Of a stretch of DNA of 64,000 nt, positions 35,940 through 46,786 are shown piece after piece. Position 1 is the first letter of the stretch. Each line of letters starts with the position of its first letter. The translations under genes and the position numbers were made by a program. The notes under the pieces are model-generated. The model searched no databases, had not been told where the DNA came from, and saw nothing but the letters and a program-made list of their open reading frames with translations. The DNA comes from Lasiosphaeris hirsuta (lineage: Eukaryota; Ascomycota; Sordariomycetes; Sordariales; Lasiosphaeriaceae), in assembly GCA_030549175.1 (NCBI GenBank), contig JAUKUA010000002.1, forward strand, positions 1,054,001 through 1,118,000. Direction: 5' to 3'.

Positions 35940-38297
35940 TCACCCCAGAAACTTCTCCTCCCCCAAAAACTTCATGATTCGGTCATGCAGCTCGCCACTC
36001 CGAATCCCTTCGTAAATGTCACCCGCCATCGTTCCCAATATCCTGGCACCCGCCGAACGCTCCTCCTCTTCCTTCTCTGCTCCTTGCGCAGTCGCGCCAT
36101 CCGCCTTCCGCTCTTCCGCAGCACGGAGCAGCAGCGGGGGGTGGTCAACTACGCCGCGGTTCAGGGGAATCCCCAAATGTTTCCTCACATAGTTGTAAAC
36201 CATTCTGGAGGCGGGACTGGCCATATGTTCGAGTGTAGCAGCGTCACACTCCTTCCCGTCATTGAGTCCGGAGGAGCACTCCTTGAGTGACTCTCTAATT
36301 TCCGACTGCAATCTCCTCATCTGAGCCGCGGTCGGGTCCAGACCCGGCATGTTGGTAGCAATTCTTTCCATCAGCATGCCTAGCGAGTCGCGCGCTGTAG
36401 TGCTGCAGCGCTCGTCGCGGTCGAGATGGGAGAGCTCGCTCCACCGATCCAGGATGGCATCGGTCATGTCGCCGTTGGTGGTTTTGAAAAACTTGGGACG
36501 GTCCAAAACAGCATCCGGGCTGTTGGCGGCGCCGCGGATCCCTTCCATGTCATCATCCCGATCTTCTTCCATCGGCAAGGAAAACAAATCAAAAAAGATG
36601 TTCACAAGATGGCCGTCCTCAAACGCGCCCTCAAAACGGAGTTGCTTAACCCGCAAGTCCATCGCCTGGCACAGCGCATAAATGTATGTCGCCGCCATCA
36701 GCGATACGATCTCGACTGCCTCGAGGGCATACCGGGCCGCAACGAGCGCCATCGAGTTGACCGACTGGTTAGCCATCTCAGCAACCTGCATGTGGGCGCT
36801 GACGGGGTGCGCAAGATAAGAGAGTTCGGCCATATAGGCAGCCATGTTGACGTCGAAACCTTTAAAGGTGAAAGACTGGCTCGGCTCGTCGGCACTCAGA
36901 TTGGGCGGCAGGCCCTTGTTCATGGTGCTGTTGATTAGTTCCGAGCTCTGCGCGAATATCAGCCGGCCGAGGTTCTGCAGAGCCGTCATTGTCTTCTCCA
37001 TGGCCGATGTAATGGCTGCCGCCTGGAAGTTGCCGCCGTGGTGTACGCGTCCACCAACAGTATCGATGAGAGGGTTATCGGTAGTCGAGTTGAGCTCAGC
37101 CTCGATCTGTCGCGTTGCCAGCATCAGGTCTTCGAGCTGCGGCCCGATCCACTGCGGTGCAGTACGGAGAGCGTAGCGGTCCTGAGCAAGACCAGCTTTG
37201 CGGCCACTCCAAGGCTCATATTCTGCCGGGACGGCGCCTGACGCGAGCTTGGAACCAGAGAGGAACTTGAGGATGTTGGACGCTGCCTCAGCCTGGCCGG
37301 CATGGGGGCGAGTAGCGGAGATGAAGGGATGATAGTTGTTGACCCTTCCAGTGAGGACCTCAGTTCCCATAGCCGTGAGCAGTTGTGTCAGCAGTGCCAG
37401 CTGGCTGGCTTGGTGGATGACTATGCTGGCGGCAGCGCAGCTCGGGGCGGTGCCATTTGTGATACCCAGCCCCTCCTTTGCCTGGAGATGCACGGGCTGC
37501 AAGCCGATTGTTTCAAGGACTTCATTTGCCGGAAGGATCTTATCGCCCGCCTGGTTGCTGACCTGGACAAAGACATCGGGGTTCCCTTCAACAGCGCCGG
37601 CAATGTATGACAAGGTCGACAAGTCTCCCGACGCAGAAATGCTACCACGCAAGGGCACAACGGGTGTCGTGTTTGATGACAGGAGCTTCATGATGGACTC
37701 GATGACACTCAGTCGCACGCCGGAATGGCCGCGCATGAGCGAGTTGCAGCGGATCAGCATGGCGGCTTTCACGATGGGGCTGGGCAGCGCATGGCTGCGG
37801 AGGAGCTCATTCTCCCGTCTTCGCTTTGATTTTCCATCGCGGCTCTGGTTGCCTTTGTCGGCGTGAAGCAGGATGCCGACGTTGAGATGCTGGATTGCTG
37901 CGCTCTGGAGGCGCTCAAAGTCCTGAGTACGGGTGTCGGCACTGCCTCCGAAGCCTGTGTTGACACCATAGATGACACGACCGTCTGCAAGCTCCTTCTC
38001 GAGGAAGGCGACGCTTTCGGCGACTCGTGCGAGAACATTGCTATCATCGGTCAGGTTGGCCTTGGCGCCGTGGCTGAGGAAGCTGGGTTAGCAAGCAGTC
38101 CTCGACAAGAAGAGACAGTCACGTCCCGCAGCGAGGCCATGGACCGCAATGACCACTCACAGGGAAACAGCAACAACGTCTGCGATAGAAAGATCCTGGC
38201 CGTTAAGGGGAACAGCCGCCTTTACGTCGAGCGCCTTTTGGAGCGCCACCCACTGCGCATAAACCGCTTGCGCGTGGGGGGTGCCCATGTCGTGCAT
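35940..38297 (-). CDS. PAL: Phenylalanine ammonia-lyase
   Basis: Two exons, 38297-38161 and 38073-35940, with an 87-nt intron, give 756 residues. PAL deaminates L-phenylalanine non-oxidatively to trans-cinnamate and ammonia in the cytosol, allowing growth on phenylalanine or phenylpropanoid formation. The triad Ala-Ser-Gly at about residues 193-195 (GSISASGDLSTLSY) cyclises to the MIO cofactor. YGVNTGFGGSADTRT with the catalytic tyrosine, NGTAPSCA, LNSTTDNPLID, HHGGNFQAAA and AEMANQSVNSMAL are all intact. The start codon follows an in-frame stop twelve bases upstream, so the N-terminus is fixed to this ATG or one four codons later. A charged insert near the C-terminus (EERKADGATAQGAEKEEEER) is unusual and probably a surface loop. 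The substrate could include tyrosine; I cannot tell. Confidence 0.93.
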
Positions 38298-38334
38298 CGT
38301 GGCGATTCAGAAGTGCAAAGGTGTGTGTGTGTGA

Positions 38335-38390
<56 letters not shown>

Positions 38391-39127
38391 AAGGTGTGTG
38401 AGCCCGGGTGCGGTGGTGCGAGGCGTGCCTGGGCACTGAGGGGTGGGGAGGTGTGTGGGAAAGGGTTGGGTGGCTGCCCGGAAGGGAGCTTTCGGTGGAG
38501 GAATGGAAGGCAGCACCTGCGAGGGAAAGGGCAGCAACGGAAATGGAAGGCAGCCTAGCAAATGGGAGGCAGCAAAAATGGAGCCTCGAAGTTGCCCTCT
38601 TTTGATCCCCTTGTTTGGTGGTTAACTTGACGTTGACAGACCCGGCGCTCCTTTCCGCGCCTTCCTCGAGAACAATTTTCGGTGGCGTTTTTAGTGTGTG
38701 CGTTATGTATGCAAAGGTCAAAAAGTCAGAGGCTGTGTGTGGTTGGTCGCGCTGCTCGCTTGTACTTCGCTTGGGTTCGCAAAGCAAATTGGAAGAAAAG
38801 CACGTCGCTGTCAACAATTGCTGCAGTGACCAAAGTACGAATGAAATACGACACGAAATGTCAGGTTAAGGTAGGTAGAAGCAGTTGCAACCCACACGCC
38901 AGACTCCCAGGTATCAATGCTGCCACACCAGATCCGGTGCCACCGTAACACAATCCATTCCGTCCCGACCCTTCCGCTTCCCCCCTCCTCGTCTTTTCTT
39001 GGCTATTAGCTGTGATGATGGCTGGTCGGCCGCCCCTCATGCTGACGAGAATCTCATCTTATCTTGGCATATCTTATCGGAGCCGATACCTCTGACACGC
39101 TGACGGCCCCCAGCCCTGCCGTGATGT
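38298..39127. other. PAL upstream region
   Basis: It contains the presumed promoter of PAL, with a long dinucleotide tract at 38321-38389, and purine-rich DNA at 38440-38590. I see no gene on either strand. Confidence 0.5.
38321..38389. repeat. (GT)n/(CA)n microsatellite at the PAL start
   Basis: About 30 GT units, interrupted once by GAGTGAGT at 38333-38340, begin 24 bases upstream of the PAL start codon. On the PAL coding strand they read CA and probably lie in the leader or core promoter. Confidence 0.95.
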
Positions 39128-39403
39128 TCATGAGGCCATGAACGCCTGGCGCCTGTATACTCCGGGCAACTGATGGAGAAAAACCAGGTCAATCACCCTT
39201 CCGACACGCCAAGCCACACCGAGCCAAAGAGGTAAGGGACGAGTGCTACTCACGTTTGACATCTTTGTGTAGCGGGTAATCAGGTCCTTGGCCTCGCCCG
39301 TGAATGTATATTGCCCGAGAGTCAGGAATGGGTACGAGAAAGCCATAAAGGCGGCGATGAGGACGGCGAGGGTGAGGAGGATGTAGTAGAAGATGGTGAG
39401 CAT
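39128..39403 (-). CDS. Small membrane protein, 63 residues
   Basis: I infer two exons, 39403-39254 and 39169-39128, with an 84-nt intron starting GTGAGT and ending CATCAG. The joined product has one strongly hydrophobic N-terminal helix (FYYILLTLAVLIAAFMAF) followed by SYPFLTLGQYTFTGEAKDL and a short basic tail (GVYRRQAFMAS). The composition suits a single-pass protein of the endoplasmic reticulum or mitochondrial membrane. I do not recognise the family. Without splicing, the same frame would read through the intron to 91 residues, because the intron holds no stop. The clean splice signals favour the spliced form. An in-frame ATG 21 codons upstream is possible but less likely. Confidence 0.55.
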   Translation of the reverse strand: MLTIFYYILLTLAVLIAAFMAFSYPFLTLGQYTFTGEAKDLITRYTKMSNVSSTRPLPLWLGVAWRVGRVIDLVFLHQLPGVYRRQAFMAS

Positions 39404-42400
39404 CGTGACGGCGTGTGGCGGCGGGAGGGCTGAAAAGCTAGAAAGCTTCAAGTAGGCGAGGGGCAAACCGAGTCGTATTGATGTACTCCCCTCAGGGCTG
39501 GATGTATTGACCAGGTGATCTAATGTGGGATATGATGTGTAGGATATAGGATGGGTGGATTGGATATATGTCTCGAGTGGGAAAGCTGGTGCGATGTCCT
39601 GCCACCCTCCTCGGGGCCGGGTGAAAGGGGTCTATATACCTTCCTCACCAACTGAACCACAAGCATCATCATCAGGCACATGGACAACTCAAGCCTAACT
39701 ACCTACCTACCTTGCCTTACCAGGTAGTATCAGTTCAATGGGCATATTATTCCCAGAATACACCGCCACCAATTGGGTGCCGCTTGGCAGTCGTCCGCTG
39801 GGGCGAGCCACCACCTACGCGTACCGGGCCAAGACCAACAAGACAGCCACTTGCTTGGCTCTGACAGGCGTCGCTCCTTGGCTTGGCTCAAGGCGAGCAG
39901 CTCAACTGGTTGCGACTTATATGCAAGTGCAAAGGAAGCTCTGTTGCAGAATTGGCAAGCTGCTATATAAAGATTCCTTGAAAATAATAGCAACAGCGTA
40001 CGTATGCACATGGTGAGAGCACGCGCCCGAGGCGAGCACATTTCCATTATTGCGATACAATGATGCACTTCTGCAGCGCATGCGTCCATGACTTGGGTAG
40101 CCCGCTCCGACTTCGTCCTCAGGTGATCACAACGCCCCCAGTCACATTTCAGCTCTTATTACTGAAGGTACCAGTTTCATGGTGCAACCCACGATGCATC
40201 CTGGTCCCATCAAACGCTCACATTTCATCAATGGCTTGCGCGGGGCTCGTTGATTGCTACTTAATTCGACGCGCAATACCGGCTCAGGAGCTGCGTCTTG
40301 ATGGGACATGAAGACGACTCAGGCTGTGGCCCTGTGTGGTCTTTTGTTGTGCTTCGTCTGGGATCCTGCCCTGACGCCCGACAAATGGCCGTGATTAAGA
40401 GGGGGGAAAAAAACGCTGCTACGATTATACAGACTAATTATGGCCAGACGCGGCTATTGGCCTGAGATAGCGGAAGCCAAAGAGCTGGTATACTTTGGGT
40501 CAGCTCCAGGCTCTGTTGGTCCTTGGTCTAGGTTCTGGAGGTCCTTGGTCTAGGTTCCGGAGCCGTGAGGCCGTGGAGCCTTACGCCTGCGCGCATGCCG
40601 CGTTCCTCACGTCACATGGGCATTGGATGCGTGTGACGGCAGATATGTACCCAAGGTAGGTAGGTAGGTAGATAGGTACACACAAGCGCGGCCGGGACCC
40701 GGTCCCGAACTTAGCCGGAGGTCCGGGGGGTTGAGGTGCGACTGCGCCGCACGTCCCCGCGGCTAGTCCCTTCAGTAGTCTCAGCAGCCACGCTCACTGG
40801 CAGGGACCGTCAATCTATTTCTGCGGGTCCAGTGGTATCGCAGCCCGGCGATAGCGGCGCAAAGCACAGCACCGATCGGGTTTGGGGGCGTTGTGGTGAT
40901 ACCAGTGGTGATGCCAAGTTGTGACGCTAGTGGTGAGCGCGAGGACGTTGGGCTCTGGAGAGGGAGGCACGAGAACATCTAAGGTGCAGATGACGTCCAT
41001 GTCGCTTATTTCGCGACATCTGACTGGCGCACTTTGTCTCAGATGGAGGAAGGCCGAGGATTCGCACTCGGGCCCGGCATCCGCTCGCCAGCAAGTGGCA
41101 GCGGGACAACGAGAGCTTCGAGGCTGCAAGTCGACACATTTCTTGTGACAGAAGCAAGGTACTTTTTCGCGCCATAAGTTTCGAGTGTCTGCGCTATTAT
41201 CTGCCATTGCATTTGTGCTCTGCATCTGGTTCTGGACTCGGATCTCAGCTGTGTTGTCTCCGACTCGCGACTCGGAGTCTGAGTCTGTGGACATGCGAGT
41301 GTCTTATAAACCCCCTGCCCCCTTACCAATGTGGCCGTCGTCAGCTCTCCATCAGCACATGCTTGGCGGCCTGGGTGCAGCCATCCATAGGGCTGGCGGG
41401 CTAGCAAGATTACCGAAACGATCGACAACCGACACCACCACCCCAGCGGAGATGAACGGTCCTAGGAAGCCTACCCCTACGACCGCGGTGGCTACGGATA
41501 CCTACCCACCTGACACCAACGTATGCATACCCTAATTTACCAAGTAATAACCATGGTGGCGGGCTGACGGGGCTTCACTCCATCTTCGTGGCCCAGGTGC
41601 CAATCACCCCCAGCCCCTGCAGCCAAAAGTCTCAAGTCTGGCCGTTCAATGTCTTGGCCCCGGACGCCACATCGAGTTCCATTGGCGCAGGGCTGAAGGG
41701 GCAGATCGGGTTGCGTTGAAGGCATCGAGTCTTCCACCGCGGGAGCTGCCAAGAGACAGGAGGAGAGATACTGCCAAGTCTTGACAACGCACCTGGCCAG
41801 ATTCCAGTAACATGGCCGCGCAGTGGGGCAGAAGGAAACTCCAGGCTTGTGGCCATCTGGTGGTGGAAGCATGGCATGCCTAGTAGTTATTAGTCTCCGG
41901 ATGCCATTGCTATGCGTATGGCACACGACATGTACAACGAATGCGATGGGCGCGATGGATGGATGCGATAAATGCAAAGTCTGGACCCGAGGGTGTGGAG
42001 GGCCTAAGACCAGACTGCCTCTTGGGACAGAAAAGGGCTCTGCATGCAGTGTTTCCCAACATCGATAATCCAGAGGAGCTTTGGGCTTTAGATCCGGAAC
42101 GTGTTGGTGGCGTTATGGCGGCGCACATATCCCAATCCAGCCAGCCTTCTGCAAATGAGTGTTTGCTTGCATGCCAGGTATGTTGTATCTGTAGGCATCC
42201 GAGCACCCCCCCCCCCCCCCCGTCCTGATGATGGAATCACGCTCCCGAAATGACTTGGAACTCGCCCATGTCAGAAGTGTGTGCAGGGCAGCAGTGTGTT
42301 GCTGCCAGCGAGGGGACTCAGATGCAACCCGGGCCTTGATACTGGAAATTTCATTCCAATTCCTCTGGAATGGGCTCTCATGGCCGAGACATGAAGTCGT

Positions 42401-44195
42401 CTATAAAAGACATGCAGGTCTGGAGTCAGAATACAATGTGAGAGTTGGAGTCCGTGTCGCATACCTGAAATGCAGCGGTGTGTGTAAGTCAAGTACTACC
42501 GCCGGTCGGAAGGCTACCAAGGAACTGAGGGCCAGGTAGTAGTATCCTGCCTTGCTGATGGTACACCACACGGATCGGGAGCCTGAGGCGCAATTGAGAA
42601 TACAAAGTTGACTTGGTAGCACTCTGTAACTGTGATGATCCAGGTTGTGTCACCCACAGCCAGGTTCGTGGGGTGCATTGATCAGGGTTGTGTGATTGGC
42701 CACATAATTGCAAATATCCAAACATCGACGCCGTGCTGTGCCTCTCGAGAGCTTTGAGATTGAAGGTGTGTGGGGTGTGCTCGGTTGGGCAGATGGGTTC
42801 CGGGACTGGGCGGGAAGATCCAGGTTGTCAAGATCCGAATCCACGATCCAGGCGGGCCGGAAACGACTCTGCAGGCTGGAATTTTTTTTTTTTTTTATTC
42901 ATTTTTTTTTTTGGTGCGAGTGGCCTCGCTGAGGGGTAGTAAAGTACGGATAAAAAAGAAAAAGGCGTGACCGTGTCGCTGGGTCGTTCTAGGCCCCGGA
43001 TCACCTTGCTTGCCTACACCTACCTTGCTACTAGTACTTACAGTCCCGCTTTGCGCACTCCTCGACGTCCGTGCTGTGATGGCAGCCGGGATGCAGGAAC
43101 GGCACCTCAGTCAGTCTCGGCAGAGGTGTCGACATACGCTAGTTTCAAGTTACTGCACGCCTCGTCTCCCACCATCTTGCAGATAAGGTTCCAGTTCGAT
43201 TCGATAGCTAGCGCCCCCCAAAGCCCGTGTGACAGCGGCTCGCCGCGCCTGCTGCAGCTGTTTCCAGGGGGGGGGGGCAAACAGCCACGTTGACATCCAG
43301 GCTAGTTCATTTACTTGGATGCAGGTCGTGTGTGTGTATACCTCTATCCGTCCGGGAGATCCGCAACTGTCGTGATACCAGACAGTGCAATCCAGGCTTC
43401 ATCACGTGGGAAGAGTTCGGCCGTAGCTTTGGTCTCTCCGAGTCGTTGTCCCAGGCTGTCGGATTCAGTGAGCGGGAGAGGGTCACCAAAAAAAAGTCAA
43501 TATGCAGCTCGGCACTGCAGCTGTCCATCGTGCTTCGTACGCAATTTGATCTCGGTGAGCATATGAGCGGGTAGATGGATCGGCTCACGTCAACCTGCGG
43601 GCACTTTGAGTTGGTGAGAGAGGGCGCGGGTGAGCACATCTTCAAGCGATGTGGTGAGGAAAGGCTATATACCAAAAGTACGAAAAGGGCGGATGGGTGA
43701 ATGCGTGAATGCGTGAATGCGTGGTTGGAAATGGAGTTTTGTTTTGCGTGGGTGAGAATCCCTAGAGATCTGACTCGGGAGGATGCGCGAAGATGCGCGG
43801 TGGGGAGCACAGGAGAGGACAGAGAGTGGGCAGGGGGGGGGTGGGCTACTATACTAGTAGCCGGACATTGGAGCGTGTTCGCGCGGCGAGTTAAGAGCGA
43901 ACGGACACTAGCAGCAGCGGTACGCAGGGCCATGTCAAGAAGCGAAGAAGGCGAGCCGAGTCGCAATGACCCACGGCCCATGGCCCATGGCCCGCAATGA
44001 CAGTCCGGCCGGATTCTGCTGGATTCTGCACGCCGCCGATAGCGCCCAGGCGCCACGAGTGCAAATTCACAGGCCCCAGGTCCGGACCACACCAATTAAG
44101 GCGGAACTCTAGCGATGCCTAGACGCAAAGGAGACAGGTCACTAATGCCAAACTTGAAAGAATGGAAATGCTAAGGGTTGGGTGGGTATGGGCGC

Positions 44196-44231
<36 letters not shown>

Positions 44232-45023
44232 GCGTGAAAAATCCCTAGGACGGATTCCTGAGAGGAGGGGCAGTGTGGGCTGGGCTCGACCTGCGGCGGA
44301 CTGGAGGCGGGAAGAGAGGAGGAGGGGGGAGGGGGTGCAAAGGAGGGTGCACAGGGCATCGGACATGCAAATGGGATGTAACGTGGAATTTGTGGAATCT
44401 GTAGATTTTCTTGTGCTTTTGGGGAGTGTGCAGGCAGGCAGCCCAGCGCGAAGTCCAGAGCTGGACGAGCTGTGCTTCGATGTCCGGGAGTGGCTTGTGC
44501 TGGCGTGTGCTGGCAGGCTTGGCTGCTGGCGACTGGCTGCTGGAGCCAGGCCAATTGGAGCCTATTAGGGCCAATGGGACCAATTGAGCTTCCACAGCTT
44601 CGACCACGACACCGGGCAGGCAACGAGACACACTCTGCGCCGGCGACACTCTAACTCGGCCGGTGTGGTCCCAGCAAGTGGGAAAGAGGGGTTTTGTCGC
44701 GGCTCGGAACTCTGCAAGACAACAAAACATCAAGGTGCAATCTTGGCCACCCGAGCCTGGGTCCAGCACGCGCACGAGCTCGTCGAGTTTCGAGTCGGAT
44801 CGAGGGCCTTAGGGTTATGGCAGCGCCAGCGAGCCTGCGAGATCCAGCCAGCGCCCGCCAGCTCGCGGGTTGCGTCTCGGCGCCTCGACTGTCACACATT
44901 GTCCGTAAAGCCCACTCCGGCCTTCCTCCAACGTGGTCCGACAGCCGGGATCGTCCAGGGGCGCGAATGGGCGAGCCACAGCCCGACAGCCAGCCCAAAT
45001 CCCAAATAGCCGGCGAGGCTCGA
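39404..45023. other. 5.6-kb gene desert
   Basis: No protein family is recognisable on either strand; open frames are short, overlapping and low in complexity. Features seen: a TATATA-like sequence near 39630 on the small-protein side, a GGTA microsatellite at 40655-40678, a C16 run at 42206-42221, T-rich tracts at 42882-42912, a G-run near 43267-43277 and a run of 30 A at 44198-44227. The last kilobase is presumably the promoter of the melanin reductase gene. Confidence 0.5.
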
Positions 45024-45030
45024 TATATAA
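45024..45030 (+). promoter_or_regulatory. TATA box of the melanin reductase gene
   Basis: TATATAA lies 157 bases before the upstream ATG at 45181 and 298 bases before the conserved ATG at 45322. A transcript starting 30-60 bases downstream would include both start codons. Confidence 0.5.
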
Positions 45031-45321
45031 GACGACCCGTCTGTTCCCCTGGGGCATAATCCGTATCCCACATCTCGAGCATCACCATCAACACAAACAC
45101 CAGTCACCACCACCACCACCTCCACCACTCTCCAGACAGATACCCAAAACCATCCTCCTGATTACCCCGCCGCCCGTCGAATGCGACTGACTGACCTGTT
45201 CCGCCGGCTCGTGTCTCACTTCTCCTCCTCCGCCCCCAGCGAGACCACCGAGACGAAGAACCCTCTTCCTCCCACGACGACATCCTCAGGCACCAGCCTC
45301 GCAAAACCCAAAACCACCAAG

Positions 45322-46786
45322 ATGCCTGGAGCCGTTACCTCTGATGCCCCTCAGGCGGGCAAGTTCAACACCATCCCCGGCCCCCTGGGTCTGGCGAGCG
45401 CTTCGCTCGAGGGCAAGGTCGCCCTGGTGACGGGTGCTGGTACGTGAAGTCGATTTTTACTCTTTCCGTCTTTGTCATTTTGGCGTGTGAGGTGCTGCGA
45501 CATGCATTGGACAATCCACCCCGCCGGCACCCAGCCGTGCTGGTCAGCCCCCTGGAAGATGGGAAAGACCCTGGGATTTCCTGGAAGCTGTTTGGGAGTT
45601 GGGGGCTGCCGTGGCCGGACGGGTCGGTATATTTTACCCCAACTTCAAGTCCGGCGCCCAGACTCCCGCCGCCGCCCCACACACCCCACATCCCCCATCA
45701 TCATCACCATCATCAAACCCCTTTTTTGCTTCGCCCCGATTCCCCCCCCCCCTTTGTGAGACCCAACCAGCATCAATGGTTTGCATATGCTGCGGCTATC
45801 GCGAACCCATTATAGCCTCAGCTGGTGGCGCTTCCCCCCACAATCAACACCCCACCCAACCCCCCTCCCCCCCCCCCCCACCACCACCACCACCATCATC
45901 TTTTGATCCTTTCCCTTGGCCCTATCTTTGGTGCCCATCATGGCAGTCCGTCTGGATGAGGGCAAGCTGCTAACATGCACCCCCAGGCCGTGGTATCGGC
46001 AGAGAGATGGCTCTTGAGCTTGGACGTCGTGGCGCCAAGGTCATTGTCAACTACGCCAACAGCGACGAGGCCGCCAACGAGGTCGTCCAGCAGATTAAGA
46101 AGAACGGCACCGACGCCGCCGCCATCAAGGCCAACGTTTCGGATGTTGACCAGATCGTCCGCCTCTTTGACGAGGCCGTCAAGAAGTTCGGCAAGCTCGA
46201 CATTGTGTGCTCCAACAGCGGTATCGTCTCGTTCGGCCACGTCAAGGATGTCACCCCCGAGGAGTTCGACCGCGTCTTCGCCGTCAACACCCGCGGCCAG
46301 TTCTTCGTCGCCCGCGAGGCCTACAAGCACCTCGAGGTCGGTGGCCGCCTGATCCTCATGGGATCCATCACCGGCCAGGCCAAGGCCGTCCCCAAGCACA
46401 CCATCTACTCTGCTTCCAAGGGTGCCATCGAGACCTTTGTGCGGTGCATGGCTGTCGACTTTGGCGACAAGAAGATCACCGTCAACGCTGTCGCCCCCGG
46501 TGGCATCAAGACCGACATGTACCACGCCGTCTGCCGCGAGTACATTCCCAACGGCGCCAACCTCGATGACGATGCTGTTGATGAGGTAAGTTCCTCCCCG
46601 TTCCGCACCTCAATGCGGCGTGAGATGCTAACCCCTCCCCCCTTCTAGTTCGCTGCAACCTGGTCGCCCCTCCACCGTGTCGGTCTCCCGATCGACATTG
46701 CCCGTGTCGTCTGCTTCCTCGCGTCCCAGGATGGTGAGTGGATCAACGGCAAGGTGATTGGCATTGATGGCGCTGCTTGCATGTAA
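45322..46786 (+). CDS. T4HNR: 1,3,6,8-Tetrahydroxynaphthalene reductase (DHN melanin)
   Basis: Three exons, 45322-45439, 45987-46585 and 46649-46786, encode 284 residues, the length of known tetrahydroxynaphthalene reductases. The enzyme reduces 1,3,6,8-tetrahydroxynaphthalene to scytalone with NADPH in DHN-melanin synthesis. It is a classical SDR: TGAGRGIGRE cofactor motif rebuilt across the first splice joint, CSNSG, the catalytic serine in [18 protein letters not shown], and [21 protein letters not shown]. The ending IDGAACM, with a C-terminal methionine, is typical of the tetrahydroxy rather than the trihydroxynaphthalene enzyme. The first intron is 547 nt, far longer than any other here; the second is 63 nt. 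An in-frame ATG at 45181 would add 47 residues beginning with a basic, presequence-like helix. No polyketide synthase or scytalone dehydratase gene lies in the window. Confidence 0.93.

Noticed and set aside
44198..44227. Run of 30 A as the tail of a processed pseudogene or non-LTR element
   Set aside because: No coding remnant or reverse-transcriptase homology is visible on either side, and no target-site duplication could be seen.
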